64,000 nt of DNA from Fluoribacter gormanii (lineage in GTDB: Bacteria; Pseudomonadota; Gammaproteobacteria; Legionellales; Legionellaceae), in assembly GCF_900156395.1 (NCBI RefSeq), contig NZ_FTNL01000003.1, positions 62,001 through 126,000 of the forward strand. The letters are read 5' to 3'. The notes beneath the pieces are model-generated. The model did not search any database. It worked only from the letters and a program-made list of their open reading frames with translations, and was not told where the DNA came from. Positions 1 to 10,140 of this stretch are shown here, one piece after another; position 1 is the stretch's first letter; the number at the start of each line of letters is the position of its first letter. The position numbers and the translations under genes are program-made.

Positions 1-144
1 CATGAGCTCCATGCGATTATTCGTAGTATGCGCTTCCGCACCATACAAGGTTTTTTCTTGTCCTTTATAACGAAGCAAAACACCCCAGCCACCAGGACCT
101 GGGTTTCCTTTACACGCTCCATCGGTATAAATTTCAATAGTCAC
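1..144 (-). CDS. rnhA: Ribonuclease HI, N-terminal 48 residues (cut by window edge)
   Basis: RNase HI cleaves the RNA strand of RNA:DNA hybrids in the cytoplasm. Only the first 48 codons lie in the window. The translated start carries the family signature [15 protein letters not shown], with the first catalytic Asp at residue 8, and NNRMEL, with the catalytic Glu at residue 46. The start codon is GTG at 144; the frame begins V/M-T-I-E-I-Y, which fits the usual short N-terminus. It runs in the same direction as hutH, which lies upstream of it on this strand, with 8 bp between the genes. Identification is firm; the rest of the gene, including the remaining active-site Asp residues, is outside the window. 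Confidence 0.93.
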   Translation of the reverse strand, partial: MTIEIYTDGACKGNPGPGGWGVLLRYKGQEKTLYGAEAHTTNNRMELM

Positions 145-152
145 TTTTATTC

Positions 153-1682
153 CTAATCTTTATCCCATAAATGGAAAAATGGAGTAATAAATTTATCATT
201 CAAGATTTGCTGCTTGATTATCTCAATGTCTGGTGCAAAATACCGATCGGTATCATAAGCTGGTACATGGGAGCGAATCTGCTGATAAATCTCATCTAAT
301 AACACCGATGATTTTAATGGTTTATGAAATTCAAGTCCCTGTCCCGCTGCTAATAGTTCAATAGCTAATATAGTTGCAGTATTATCATTCATTTCATGTA
401 AACGACGTGCAGCACTGGTTGCCATAGATACATGATCTTCTTGATTCGCAGAAGTTGGAAGACTATCTACTGAGTGTGGGTGAGCTAACGCCTTATTCTC
501 ACTTGCACAGGCAGCTGCTGTAACATGCGCAATCATAAATCCGGAGTTCAAACCACTTTCTTTAATTAAAAATGCAGGTAACTTGCTGAAATTTTTATCA
601 ATTAGTAATGCAATGCGTCGTTCGGCACTCGCTCCAATCTCAGCTATAGCCAAAGCAAGATTATCAGCCGCCATGGCAATTATTTCCCCATGGAAATTAC
701 CTCCTGAAATTATTTGCTCTTGCTCACTAAACACAAGTGGATTATCAGAAATCGCATTGACTTCAACCTGTAACGTCTCTCTGACAAATCGTATTTGATG
801 CAGTATTGCTCCCATAATTTGGGGTTGGCATCTTAACGAATAAGGATCCTGAACACGAGAACAATGGCGATGGGCTTCACGAATCTCGCTTCCAGCTAAT
901 AACTCCCTATAATAGGATGCTACATTTCTCTGTGCATTATGTCCTCGTACTTTTTGGATTCGATCGTCAAATGGCACATCACTACCATTAGCTGCATCAA
1001 CGGATAAAGCTCCAGCAATAAGTGCTGTTTCAAATAACTTTTCCGTGGTAAATAAAGCATTTAAAGCAATTGCAGTAGAGGCTTGCAGGCCATTGAGCAA
1101 AGCAAGCCCCTCTTTAGCCTCTAATTCAATTGGTTTTAACCCCGCAATCTTTAATCCCTCACGTGCGCTGATCACTTTTCCCTGATGTCGCACATCTCCC
1201 ACACCCAGTAAAGGCAAAGATAAATGGGCTAAAGGAGCCAAATCGCCAGAAGCCCCTACTGATCCTTTCGCTGGAATGCAAGGATATACTTTATGATTGA
1301 ATAAGGAGATTAATGCTTCGATTAACTCTAAACGAACTCCGGAATATCCTTGGGCTAAATTATTTATTTTAAGCAATAAAATTAAAGCAACAATTTCATC
1401 AGATAATAGTTCGCCTGTACCACAGGCATGAGAAAGTACGATATTTCGTTGTAATTGTTTCAGATTTTCTTCTGAAATTGTCTGATTTGCTAAAGACCCA
1501 AAACCAGTATTGATGCCATAAACCGTTTTTTTGTCGAGAATTACTTTTTTAACTGTTTGATGTGATGCATGAATCCGCTCAAATGCTTCTCTAGCAAGAA
1601 CACAATCTAATTGTTTTGCTAAAATTTCTTTGATTGAATGCAAGTTCAATTCACCTGGATGAAGAATAAAAGACTCTTGCAT
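153..1682 (-). CDS. hutH: Histidine ammonia-lyase
   Basis: Deaminates L-histidine to urocanate, the first step of histidine degradation. The 509-residue length is normal. The Ala144-Ser145-Gly146 triplet in [12 protein letters not shown] is the motif that cyclises to the MIO electrophile, and YGINTGFG near residue 55 is the conserved N-terminal active-site motif. A strong ribosome binding site (AAGGAGG) lies seven bases before the ATG. hutU lies 102 bp upstream on the same strand, so the two probably form a hutU-hutH unit. The other hut genes (hutI, hutG, hutC) are not in the window, so regulation and the end product cannot be judged here. Confidence 0.97.
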   Translation of the reverse strand: MQESFILHPGELNLHSIKEILAKQLDCVLAREAFERIHASHQTVKKVILDKKTVYGINTGFGSLANQTISEENLKQLQRNIVLSHACGTGELLSDEIVALILLLKINNLAQGYSGVRLELIEALISLFNHKVYPCIPAKGSVGASGDLAPLAHLSLPLLGVGDVRHQGKVISAREGLKIAGLKPIELEAKEGLALLNGLQASTAIALNALFTTEKLFETALIAGALSVDAANGSDVPFDDRIQKVRGHNAQRNVASYYRELLAGSEIREAHRHCSRVQDPYSLRCQPQIMGAILHQIRFVRETLQVEVNAISDNPLVFSEQEQIISGGNFHGEIIAMAADNLALAIAEIGASAERRIALLIDKNFSKLPAFLIKESGLNSGFMIAHVTAAACASENKALAHPHSVDSLPTSANQEDHVSMATSAARRLHEMNDNTATILAIELLAAGQGLEFHKPLKSSVLLDEIYQQIRSHVPAYDTDRYFAPDIEIIKQQILNDKFITPFFHLWDKD

Positions 1683-1703
1683 TAATTTACCTCCTTAAAA
1701 ATA

Positions 1704-1772
1704 GGTTGGGCCTTTGCCCCATCCTGAGTACACAACTCAAACTAAGAACTTTTATTGGGACAAAAACCCAAC
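1704..1772. repeat. Imperfect inverted repeat between hutU and hutH
   Basis: Arms at about 1704-1721 and 1754-1772 share the pattern GTTGGGnnTTTGnCCCA in inverted orientation, separated by about 32 bp. In the hut mRNA this would fold as a long hairpin between the two cistrons. It could stabilise or attenuate the transcript or be a dispersed palindromic repeat. There is no U-run, so it is not a standard terminator. Confidence 0.5.
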
Positions 1773-1784
1773 TACGAATCTATT

Positions 1785-3449
1785 CTAGGATTCCATAGGT
1801 AACCAAAGTGAGTTTTCCTTAGCGCATTTTTTTGCAAGCTCATACCCGGCATCTGCATGCCGCATTACTCCGGTTGCAGGATCGTTATGGAGTACTCTTG
1901 CCAGACGTTGTGCGGCTTTTTCTGAACCATCAGCGACAATCACAACACCTGCATGTTGTGAAAATCCCATACCTACTCCACCGCCATGGTGGATGCTAAC
2001 CCAAGTAGCACCGCTTGCACAATTTAATAACGCATTAAGTAATGGCCAGTCAGAAACAGCATCACTACCATCCATCATCCCTTCGGTTTCACGATTAGGG
2101 CTTGCTACTGAACCTGAGTCTAAATGATCACGACCGATTACAATTGGAGCTTTGACGTCACCATTGCGAACCATTTCATTGAAAGCTAATGCTAAACGGG
2201 CTCGGTCTTTTAGTCCAACCCAACATATCCGAGCAGGTAAACCTTGAAACGCAATTTTCTTCTTCGCCATATCCAGCCAATTATGCAGATGCTTATTGTC
2301 TGGGATTAATTTTTTTACCATTTCATCAGTGGCATAAATATCTTCAGGGTCTCCTGATAAAGCAACCCACCTAAACGGTCCGATTCCTTCACAAAATAAG
2401 GGGCGAATGTATGCAGGAACAAACCCTTCAAATTTAAAAGCGTCTTTTTCTCCTGCTTCAAAAGCCATTTGCCTTATATTATTCCCATAATCAAAAACAG
2501 GTATTCCTTTTTTTTGAAATTCAAGCATTGCATGAACCTGTAGTGCCATGGAGTTTTTCGCTGCAGCAACAACCTCTTCAGGCGCAGTTTTACGCATGTT
2601 TACTGCTTGTTCTAACGTCCACCCAGCAGGAAGATATCCGTTTAAAGGATCATGGGCACTGGTTTGGTCGGTGACTAAAGCTGGGGAGGCTCCTCGTTGA
2701 ATCAGCTGTGGAAAAATTTCAGCAGCATTTCCTAAAACAGCGACTGACAGAGGACTTTTCTTTAGACAAGATTCATTTATCCAGGCTAAAGCTTCATCTA
2801 AATCTGTTGTATAACGATCCAAGTATTTTGTTTTAATGCGTTTTTCTATTCGTGACATATCACATTCAACGGCTAAAACACTAGCTCCTGCCATCGTACC
2901 CGCTAAAGTTTGCGCTCCTCCCATTCCTCCTAAGCCACCAGTTAATATCCAACGCCCTTCCAAACTTCCAGCATAATGTTTCTGAGCTGCAGCAACAAAA
3001 GTTTCATAAGTCCCTTGCACAATGCCTTGCGAACCAATATAAATCCAGCTTCCGGCAGTCATCTGCCCATACATCATCAAGCCTTTTTTATCTAATTCAT
3101 TAAAATGCTCCCAAGTAGCCCATCGCGGAACGAGATTCGAATTGGCAATAAGGACACGAGGAGCATCCTCATGAGTGGTAAAAACCCCTACCGGTTTCCC
3201 TGATTGAATTAAGAGTGTCTGTTGATCATTTAATGTTTTTAGTACTTCTACAATTTTATTAAAGCATTCCCAATTGCGGGCAGCCTTTCCCAAACCACCA
3301 TAAACAATCAGGGAATCTGGATCTTCTGCCACATCGGGATCAAGATTATTACACAACATACGAAGTGCTGCTTCAGTAAGCCAACTTTTAGCTTGTTTCT
3401 CGCTGCCTTTACTTGCTCTAATTATACGCTTTGTCTTAAATTCTTCCAT
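1785..3449 (-). CDS. hutU: Urocanate hydratase
   Basis: Converts urocanate to imidazolonepropionate using tightly bound NAD as an electrophilic cofactor, the second step of histidine degradation. The protein is 554 residues from the start chosen here, close to the family's usual 555-560. Family blocks are visible, including [17 protein letters not shown], the Gly-rich [16 protein letters not shown] and [15 protein letters not shown] near the C-terminus. An upstream in-frame ATG at 3491 would add 14 residues with no counterpart in the family. The internal ATG at 3449 starts [10 protein letters not shown] and has GGAG eight bases before it, so it is preferred. It is the first gene of the hutU-hutH pair. 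Confidence 0.96.
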   Translation of the reverse strand: MEEFKTKRIIRASKGSEKQAKSWLTEAALRMLCNNLDPDVAEDPDSLIVYGGLGKAARNWECFNKIVEVLKTLNDQQTLLIQSGKPVGVFTTHEDAPRVLIANSNLVPRWATWEHFNELDKKGLMMYGQMTAGSWIYIGSQGIVQGTYETFVAAAQKHYAGSLEGRWILTGGLGGMGGAQTLAGTMAGASVLAVECDMSRIEKRIKTKYLDRYTTDLDEALAWINESCLKKSPLSVAVLGNAAEIFPQLIQRGASPALVTDQTSAHDPLNGYLPAGWTLEQAVNMRKTAPEEVVAAAKNSMALQVHAMLEFQKKGIPVFDYGNNIRQMAFEAGEKDAFKFEGFVPAYIRPLFCEGIGPFRWVALSGDPEDIYATDEMVKKLIPDNKHLHNWLDMAKKKIAFQGLPARICWVGLKDRARLALAFNEMVRNGDVKAPIVIGRDHLDSGSVASPNRETEGMMDGSDAVSDWPLLNALLNCASGATWVSIHHGGGVGMGFSQHAGVVIVADGSEKAAQRLARVLHNDPATGVMRHADAGYELAKKCAKENSLWLPMES

Positions 3450-3639
3450 TAAGAGTACTCCATAGCGAACTAAAATAAAAGCATCATACACCAGAGCTAT
3501 TTCAGAGCATAGATACCAATTTTAATAACTGAATTTTACACTATATCCTATTCACTCAAGGATGAATATTTTATAATAATCGCGCGGCTTGCTCTCAAAT
3601 AAACCAATATCAGCTCAACATGAGCTAAAAGCATACACT

Positions 3640-3673
3640 TTGTCTATGCTGGATTATATTACTATGTTATAAT
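3640..3673 (+). promoter_or_regulatory. Possible promoter of the POT transporter gene
   Basis: TTGTCT at 3640-3645 is followed after 17 bp by TATGTT at 3663-3668, and a perfect TATAAT overlaps at 3668-3673. This lies 32 bp before the GTG start at 3705, in the gap between divergent hutU and the transporter. The call rests on sequence likeness only. Confidence 0.4.
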
Positions 3674-3704
3674 TGCACCATGTTTACTTATCGATTTAAA
3701 TAAA

Positions 3705-5216
3705 GTGCATACTAACTCTGAAAAACACCCAAAGTCACTCCGTATTTTTTTCGCAACTGAAATGTGGGAACGATATGGTTTTTATGTAGTTCAATCACTT
3801 TTAGCACTTTATTTAGCATTACATTTCAAATGGCCAGACAAACAAGTTTATGCTTTGGTTGGGTCATTCACTGCATTAACTTATCTATCTCCTGTAGTGG
3901 GAGGATGGATTGCAGATAAATTAATAGGTCAAAAGCGAGCTGTTTTACTCGGTGCAGTTGTGCTCTTTGCAAGCTACTGTGTTCTATCACTAGTAGATAA
4001 CACAACCGCTCTTACGGCTGCTCTTGCGGCAATTGCCGTAGGAACAGGACTATTAAAGCCAAATATCTCATCTCTTTTAGGAAATGAATATCTTATGGGG
4101 TCCGCACGTCGTGAAAGTGGCTTTACAATTTTTTATATGGGAATTACTACAGGTATTATTTTAGGAACCACCCTACCTAGTATTTTGAATGAGCACCTGG
4201 GTTGGATTGCCTCATTCACAAGTGCTGCAATTGGCATGATCGTCGCCTTTTTCGTCTTTTTATATGGCATCAAAAAATACAATATTAAAGACTATAATCC
4301 TTTTGTTTTTCAATACAAAAAGATTTTTGCCGCTGTTTTCCTAATGATATTTTTATGGTCCTTATCGTTCTATATTTTAAATTCCCCTCAATTAGCTAAT
4401 CTGATATTTGGACTTGTTGTATTGTTTTCAGCTGGATACATTTTATACTCTGTCAACGGAGAAAATGCCAATCAATCGCGAAAAACTCTGGTAATTGGCT
4501 TGTTGTGTATCATTTCAGTAGTATTTTGGTCTTTTTACTTTCAAATGTTTATGTCACTAACCCTGTTTATTTCACGCGTTGTTGAACCAACATTTTGCGG
4601 TATTCAATTTCCAGCACCTTATTATGTAACTATTCAAAGCGTAGGCATGCTACTTATCGGTTACTTTCTGGCAAAGAAAAATCCAAAACTTAACATAGTT
4701 GAGCGCGGATTAAGTATTGGGAAAAAATTTCTACTCGCAATATTTATTACCACTGCAGCTTATGCTGTTATTGCGTTTGTCAGTAATTTCACTGATAAAA
4801 GTACCCTGCTCTCGCCCCTTTTAATCATTCCAGCTTATTTAATGTTTTCATTAGCTGAGCTGCTTTTATCTCCAGTTGGATTATCTGCAATTACGCTTCT
4901 TGCAGATAAAAACAAAGTAAGCACCTTAATGGGGATCTTTTTTGTTTCTCTTGGAATCGGCGGATTTTTATCAGGCAAATTGGCTTCATTAACAGCGATT
5001 CCTTCAGGAGAAACCAATATAGCTGTATTAAAAACACTTTATGCTGCGGCATTTATTCAACAATTAGGAATACTATTTATTGCAGCTTTTTGCTGTCTGG
5101 TTTTATTTGCAGTGATTAAATTTTTATTAACTCATGTTCCTTTAAATGATTATTCAGACTCAGTCTTGGATCCCATGCTCCCTATACAGCAAACCGATGA
5201 AAATATAAGTTATTAA
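3705..5216 (+). CDS. Proton-dependent oligopeptide transporter, POT/PTR2 family
   Basis: An inner-membrane proton symporter for di- and tripeptides. The 503-residue protein begins with the POT signature around residues 15-30 (FFATEMWERYGFYVVQ, corresponding to the ExxERFxYY motif of helix 1). It continues with about 12-14 hydrophobic segments, among them GGWIADKLIGQKRAVLLGA after helix 2 and GTGLLKPNISSLLGN, where family members carry the substrate-site Lys. The start is GTG; no ATG lies upstream in frame before a stop and no clear Shine-Dalgarno is seen. Peptides and amino acids are the main carbon source of Legionella, so peptide import beside a histidine-degradation pair makes biological sense, but the genes are divergent and not an operon. 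Confidence 0.88.
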   Translation: MHTNSEKHPKSLRIFFATEMWERYGFYVVQSLLALYLALHFKWPDKQVYALVGSFTALTYLSPVVGGWIADKLIGQKRAVLLGAVVLFASYCVLSLVDNTTALTAALAAIAVGTGLLKPNISSLLGNEYLMGSARRESGFTIFYMGITTGIILGTTLPSILNEHLGWIASFTSAAIGMIVAFFVFLYGIKKYNIKDYNPFVFQYKKIFAAVFLMIFLWSLSFYILNSPQLANLIFGLVVLFSAGYILYSVNGENANQSRKTLVIGLLCIISVVFWSFYFQMFMSLTLFISRVVEPTFCGIQFPAPYYVTIQSVGMLLIGYFLAKKNPKLNIVERGLSIGKKFLLAIFITTAAYAVIAFVSNFTDKSTLLSPLLIIPAYLMFSLAELLLSPVGLSAITLLADKNKVSTLMGIFFVSLGIGGFLSGKLASLTAIPSGETNIAVLKTLYAAAFIQQLGILFIAAFCCLVLFAVIKFLLTHVPLNDYSDSVLDPMLPIQQTDENISY

Positions 5217-5344
5217 TTTTATTTTATATTTTTAATTAAATCAGGATTTTGCCTTTAAATGAATTGAGTGTATTCACTATAGCTCTTTTTATATAGGCAA
5301 AATACTGTTATGATTCAGCGCCTTTTATAATTGTTAGCTTATTT

Positions 5345-5680
5345 ATGTCAGATAAAAACCCAATATTAACGAAACTCTTACAGCTGCTTGATGATAATCA
5401 GGCCATCGACGTTAAAGTAATTGATGTTAAAAAACAAACATCCATTACAGATTATATGATTATTGCCTCAGGACGATCCTCTCGACATGTTAAAGCAATT
5501 GCACAAAAAATCATGGAAGATATGAAAGCTTCAGGTTCGCCAGCGATGAATTGCACTGGTTTAGAAACCGGTGATTGGGTACTTATTGACTTTAATGACT
5601 TTATCATTCATGTCATGCAACCTGAATACAGGCAATACTATAATTTAGAAGGTCTATGGGAAGAACTTCCCGAAAATTAA
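5345..5680 (+). CDS. rsfS: Ribosomal silencing factor RsfS (Iojap/YbeB)
   Basis: Binds ribosomal protein L14 (uL14) on the large subunit and blocks subunit joining when nutrients are scarce. The 111-residue protein is almost entirely the RsfS domain; the blocks ITDYMIIASGRSSRHVKAIA and GDWVLIDFNDFIIHVM are diagnostic. It is followed 18 bp later by rlmH, as in most proteobacteria. The usual upstream partners holA-nadD are missing and a peptide transporter stands there instead. A -10-like TGTTATGAT about 40 bp before the ATG suggests its own promoter. Confidence 0.96.
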   Translation: MSDKNPILTKLLQLLDDNQAIDVKVIDVKKQTSITDYMIIASGRSSRHVKAIAQKIMEDMKASGSPAMNCTGLETGDWVLIDFNDFIIHVMQPEYRQYYNLEGLWEELPEN

Positions 5681-5698
5681 TTAATATATTAAATCGTT

Positions 5699-6169
5699 AT
5701 GTTAAAAATCACCATCATTACTTTAGGCAATAAAATGCCAGACTGGGTTACCCAAGGTTCAAATGAGTATGCCAAACGATTAAATGATGGTGTTCAACTT
5801 AAAATAACTGAAATACCTTTAATACGCCGCAGTAAATCATCAGACCTATCACGAGTATTAGAAAAAGAATCTGTGCTGATTAAAGAAGCCCTACCCAATA
5901 ATGCACGAATCATTGCCCTAGAAATTGAAGGCAAGTCATTTAGCAGTGAAGAGTTGGCATGTAAGATATCTCAATTGCAACAAATAAGTAGCCATCTTTG
6001 CTTTATAATCGGTGGTCCCGAGGGTCTCTCTCAAGAAATACTTAAATTATGCGATGAACGCTGGTCTTTATCAAAACTCACACTTCCCCATCCCTTAGTG
6101 CGTATTATTTTGCTGGAAGCCTTATATAGAGCTTGGTCTATAATTAATAATCATCCTTATCATAAATAG
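5699..6169 (+). CDS. rlmH: 23S rRNA pseudouridine-1915 N3-methyltransferase (SPOUT family)
   Basis: Methylates pseudouridine 1915 in helix 69 of 23S rRNA using S-adenosylmethionine. The length of 156 residues equals the family norm. The SPOUT knot region is visible as [10 protein letters not shown] near residue 105, and the C-terminal [35 protein letters not shown] is the family's signature tail. It sits directly after rsfS, the canonical pair acting on the large ribosomal subunit, and before mrdA-rodA. Confidence 0.97.
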   Translation: MLKITIITLGNKMPDWVTQGSNEYAKRLNDGVQLKITEIPLIRRSKSSDLSRVLEKESVLIKEALPNNARIIALEIEGKSFSSEELACKISQLQQISSHLCFIIGGPEGLSQEILKLCDERWSLSKLTLPHPLVRIILLEALYRAWSIINNHPYHK

Positions 6170-6335
6170 CATTTATCACATTGTAGTCACTGTGACCAAA
6201 GTATTAGTCCGAAGACCAGAAGCCCTGATTTCACCGCATTTCATTCAGGCTACACGCATCAGAAAGCTATAGTAAACAATTCAATTTTAAGTTACTATGC
6301 ACGTCTTTAAGTCCAGCTTAACTGACTGTGCGTCA

Positions 6336-8201
6336 ATGAGTCGAAATCAATCTTTTAAAAATTATAGGATGGAATCCCAGCATCAACTTTTTAGAATTAA
6401 TTTGCTGGTTGCTTTTCTTATTATTTTATCTTTAATCCTTGTTCTAAGGCTGGCGTTTTTACAAATTTCTGAATTCAAAAAATATCAAACCTTGTCTCTG
6501 AAAAATCAAATGAGTATTATTCCCATTGCACCACCAAGAGGAGTAATACTTGATAGAAATGGAGTCTTGCTTGCTGAAAACATTCCTGTTTATGTTCTGG
6601 AGATAATTCCCGAACATGTTAAAAACATGGAACAAACATTAGCTGAATTACAAAAATTGATTCCTTCAATCACAGAAGAAGACATACAAAATTTCAAACG
6701 AATCCGAAAGCAAAACCGTTCTTTTGTCCCAATACCTGTTAAATTAAAATTAACTCAAGAAGAAGTAGCAATTTTTGCTATCAATCAATATCATTTTCCA
6801 GGCGTAAGTATTAAAGCCCGTCTGATGCGCCACTACCCCTTAGGCGAAGTTACGGCCCATGTTTTGGGTTATGTTGGTAGAATCAATGTTGAAGAATTAA
6901 GATCCGTTGATCCAACTAATTATCGTGCTACAAACTTTATTGGTAAAGCAGGTGTTGAGAAATATTACGAAGATGTACTCCATGGTAAGGTAGGATACCA
7001 AATGGTTGAGACTGACGTAAGTGGGCGCACATTAAGAGTTGTTAACAAAATTAATCCTCATTCAGGCTCAAAACTCTACTTAAGTATTGATGTCAGACTT
7101 CAACAAGCGGCTTACGAGGCACTCAAAGATAAGAGAGGTGCTGTGGTCATGATAAATTCTAAAAATGGCGAAGTTCTAGCCATGGTGAGCTCACCAAGCT
7201 TTGATCCTAATATTTTTGTTGGAGGCGTAAGTTCTAAAGAATACAAAAAACTGTCAAATACGTTGCAAAGACCTTTATTTAATAGAGCTGTACGGGGAGT
7301 ATATCCACCCGCTTCAACCATTAAACCATTTGTCGGTTTGGCAGGCTTGGATAAAGGATTTATTACTACGGCGACAACAATTTATGATCCAGGTAAATAT
7401 AAACTCCCTACGGCAAGTCATATTTATAGGGACTGGAAAAAAACAGGACATGGAATGATTAATTTTAAAAGAGCGATCACCGTTTCCTGCGACACATATT
7501 TTTATCAACTAGGCAATAAAATGGGCATTTCTAATATTGAAGATATGCTTGTAAAATTTGGCCTGGGACATTTAAGTCATATTGATCTTTATGAAGAAGC
7601 CTCAGGTATCGTTCCAAGCCTACGATGGAAAAAACAAACCAAAGGAGTCCCTTGGTATCCCGGAGATACCTTAATTACTTCAATTGGCCAAGGCTTTATG
7701 CTCGCTACACCACTACAAATGGCTAATGCAACCGCTTCGTTGAGCCAACACGGACAACGATTCAGACCTCATTTATTAACAAAAACTGTAAATAGTGACA
7801 GTGGCGAGACAGAGCGATATAAACCTGTCGAAGAATATCCAATTTACCTTAAAGATGAAGCAAATTGGGATATCGTTGCCGATGCTATGCACAACGTTTT
7901 AATCAGCAATGAAGGTACAGGTTATCGATTTGGACGCAACCCACCTTATCCGGTTGCTGGAAAAACCGGGACAGCCCAGGTCTTTAGCGGCAGACAATAT
8001 GAAAAAGCAAAATATGAGGATATTCCGGAAGCATTACGCGATAATTCTTTGTTTATTGCATTTACTCCGGTTGAAAATCCTGAAATTGCACTTGCAGTGG
8101 TTGTAGAGAATGATGTTGCTGCCTCAATGGTTGCACGCAAAGTACTCGATGCTTACTATCACCTTTATCCGATGAAAACTCATGAACAGACGACACAGTA
8201 A
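6336..8201 (+). CDS. mrdA: Penicillin-binding protein 2, rod-shape transpeptidase
   Basis: The class B transpeptidase that cross-links peptidoglycan for cell elongation, working with RodA in the inner membrane. An N-terminal transmembrane helix (about residues 20-40) is followed by the PBP dimerisation domain, which begins PIAPPRGVILDRNG, and then the transpeptidase domain with the active-site Ser327 in STIK, an SCD motif for SxN and KTG at about 543. The reading frame is open from 6297. I place the start at 6336 because MSRNQSFKNYRMES aligns with the E. coli N-terminus MKLQNSFRDYTAES. The protein is then 621 residues, similar to the E. coli protein. The last 20 bases overlap the start of rodA, which implies coupled translation. 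Confidence 0.96.
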   Translation: MSRNQSFKNYRMESQHQLFRINLLVAFLIILSLILVLRLAFLQISEFKKYQTLSLKNQMSIIPIAPPRGVILDRNGVLLAENIPVYVLEIIPEHVKNMEQTLAELQKLIPSITEEDIQNFKRIRKQNRSFVPIPVKLKLTQEEVAIFAINQYHFPGVSIKARLMRHYPLGEVTAHVLGYVGRINVEELRSVDPTNYRATNFIGKAGVEKYYEDVLHGKVGYQMVETDVSGRTLRVVNKINPHSGSKLYLSIDVRLQQAAYEALKDKRGAVVMINSKNGEVLAMVSSPSFDPNIFVGGVSSKEYKKLSNTLQRPLFNRAVRGVYPPASTIKPFVGLAGLDKGFITTATTIYDPGKYKLPTASHIYRDWKKTGHGMINFKRAITVSCDTYFYQLGNKMGISNIEDMLVKFGLGHLSHIDLYEEASGIVPSLRWKKQTKGVPWYPGDTLITSIGQGFMLATPLQMANATASLSQHGQRFRPHLLTKTVNSDSGETERYKPVEEYPIYLKDEANWDIVADAMHNVLISNEGTGYRFGRNPPYPVAGKTGTAQVFSGRQYEKAKYEDIPEALRDNSLFIAFTPVENPEIALAVVVENDVAASMVARKVLDAYYHLYPMKTHEQTTQ

Positions 8202-9300
8202 ACCCGTTTATCGCTTCACAGCAAAATCACTCCATTTGGATTTTCCTTTATTGGGACTATTGCTTCTATTAATCAGCTTCGGTCTTTTAATTTTGTATAG
8301 TGCATCCAATGCCAATTCAGGAATGATTTTACGACAATCCATGAGACTTATTTTTGCATCACTCATTATGGTTGTGCTCGGCTTTATCCCCCCGCATAAA
8401 TATAAGATATGGACTCCATGGATATATAGTATCGGATTAACCTTATTAATTGCTGTGATGCTTATGGGGAAAATTGGAAAAGGAGCTCAGCGTTGGCTTG
8501 AATTAGGTTTATTTCGCTTTCAACCTTCCGAAATCATGAAACTCGCTGTCCCTATGATGGCTGCATGGTACTTTGATCGACAGGCTCGGCCCAGTAGCTT
8601 TAAATCTCTTGCTATCGCAGGACTGATTATCTGTGTCCCAGCACTACTTATTGCAAAACAACCTGATTTAGGTACTGCAATTATGGTTGCAGCAGCAGGG
8701 CTTTGTGTTGTGTTTTTAGCCGGAATTCGGTTTAAAGTTATTTTGTTACTAATAATCCTCGTAGGTTCTGCTATTCCAGTAGCCTGGCATGTAATGCATG
8801 ATTATCAAAAACAACGAGTTTATACCCTTCTCGATCCAGAACAAGATCCACTTGGAGCAGGCTATCACATTATCCAGTCCAAAATTGCCATCGGCTCAGG
8901 TGGACTTGCTGGTAAAGGTTGGTTACAAGGCAGCCAGTCCCATCTTAATTTCTTGCCTGAACATGCTACCGATTTCATCTTTGCAGTGACAAGTGAAGAA
9001 TTTGGCTTTGCAGGAGGATTCGCTATTATTGCACTCATTGTATTAATTTCACTGAGAAGCCTGAATATCGCATCGAATGCACAAACGACATATACACGTC
9101 TCTTAGCCGCGAGTCTTGCAATGTCTTTCTTTATGTCTGGATTTGTTAATATTGGAATGGTTATGGGGATTATTCCTGTTGTAGGCATTCCCTTGCCTCT
9201 AGTCAGCTATGGAGGAACGGCAATGGTTACCTTTTTAGCAAGCTTTGGCATATTAATGTCGATCAGCTCACATAAAATTTTATTTAATAGTTTAAATTGA
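8182..9300 (+). CDS. mrdB: Rod-shape peptidoglycan glycosyltransferase RodA (SEDS family)
   Basis: A SEDS polymerase that makes glycan strands from lipid II together with PBP2 during elongation. The 372 residues contain about ten transmembrane helices. Family landmarks include GAQRWLELGLFRFQPSEIMKLAVP, KQPDLGTA, which carries the catalytic Asp region, and the C-terminal PLPLVSYGGTAM. The start lies inside the 3' end of mrdA, as is common for this pair. Confidence 0.97.
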   Translation: MNRRHSKPVYRFTAKSLHLDFPLLGLLLLLISFGLLILYSASNANSGMILRQSMRLIFASLIMVVLGFIPPHKYKIWTPWIYSIGLTLLIAVMLMGKIGKGAQRWLELGLFRFQPSEIMKLAVPMMAAWYFDRQARPSSFKSLAIAGLIICVPALLIAKQPDLGTAIMVAAAGLCVVFLAGIRFKVILLLIILVGSAIPVAWHVMHDYQKQRVYTLLDPEQDPLGAGYHIIQSKIAIGSGGLAGKGWLQGSQSHLNFLPEHATDFIFAVTSEEFGFAGGFAIIALIVLISLRSLNIASNAQTTYTRLLAASLAMSFFMSGFVNIGMVMGIIPVVGIPLPLVSYGGTAMVTFLASFGILMSISSHKILFNSLN

Positions 9301-9453
9301 TTGTAAATGAGTAGGTAGCCTAGAAGCACGCTTGAATCAGAGGGAACGGTTGGATTTGAGCGCGTGTTACTCAAATAATGACACATAGAAAACCTAAACA
9401 TACATCAGTATATGAGGCTTCTGAAGTGTTATTATAGAGCGTGGACGATTACA

Positions 9454-10050
9454 TTAAAGCAATGCGGCTACTTGTGCGTAGCTTCGACGATGAATCATGC
9501 AAGGACCGAGTCGATTTAATGCTTCCCGATGAGCAACTGTCCCATATCCTTTATGTTCTGAAAATCCGTATCCAGGATAAATTGCATCAAGCGCTACCAT
9601 TTCCGCATCTCGGAGCACCTTGGCAAGAATTGAAGCGGCACTGATTTCTGGGATCAAATCATCTCCTTGAACAATTGCCTTACAAGGAATACTTAACTTG
9701 GGTATATGTATGCCGTCAACCAATACTTCATCCGGTTTAATTGGTAACGCTTCAACTGCTCGCTGCATAGCCAGCAAAGTTGCATGGTGAATATTCAATG
9801 TATCGATTTCATCTACTTCTGCCCTGCCATAAGCATAAGCAAGGGCCTGTTCCTTTATTTTCAAAGCTAATAATTCGCGCTTTTTTGCGCTTAATTTTTT
9901 TGAGTCTGCAAGACCCTCTATCGGTTCTTTTAAAATAACTGCTGCTGTTACAACTGCACCGGCCAAAGGACCACGCCCTACTTCATCAACTCCAGCTATA
10001 AGCATAATATTTTTATTTCCTGTATCCAAAATCAGTGTATTCATAGTCAT
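9454..10050 (-). CDS. rnhB: Ribonuclease HII
   Basis: Removes single ribonucleotides and RNA primers from duplex [18 protein letters not shown] supplies the first catalytic Asp and Glu, EVLVDG the next Asp, and [16 protein letters not shown] the conserved C-terminal core. The end, HKGYGT...HRRSYAQV, matches the family. The frame opens at 10050 (198 residues), but that start has no Shine-Dalgarno. The ATG at 10005, giving [10 protein letters not shown] and 183 residues, has AGGA 12 bases upstream and is a reasonable alternative. It converges with rodA. Two RNase H genes (rnhA at the window start and this one) are thus within 10 kb. Confidence 0.95.
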   Translation of the reverse strand: MTMNTLILDTGNKNIMLIAGVDEVGRGPLAGAVVTAAVILKEPIEGLADSKKLSAKKRELLALKIKEQALAYAYGRAEVDEIDTLNIHHATLLAMQRAVEALPIKPDEVLVDGIHIPKLSIPCKAIVQGDDLIPEISAASILAKVLRDAEMVALDAIYPGYGFSEHKGYGTVAHREALNRLGPCMIHRRSYAQVAALL

Positions 10051-10140
10051 TAATGTTGACCAATAATACTCTTTTAAAATTGATTTATCATCCAGGAAAT
10101 GCGATCATTCGCACAAATAATTAACATATCTGAATTATAA

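Noticed and set aside
9301..9453. Small RNA between rodA and rnhB
   Set aside because: A GC-richer imperfect hairpin is visible, but no promoter or terminator supports an RNA gene.
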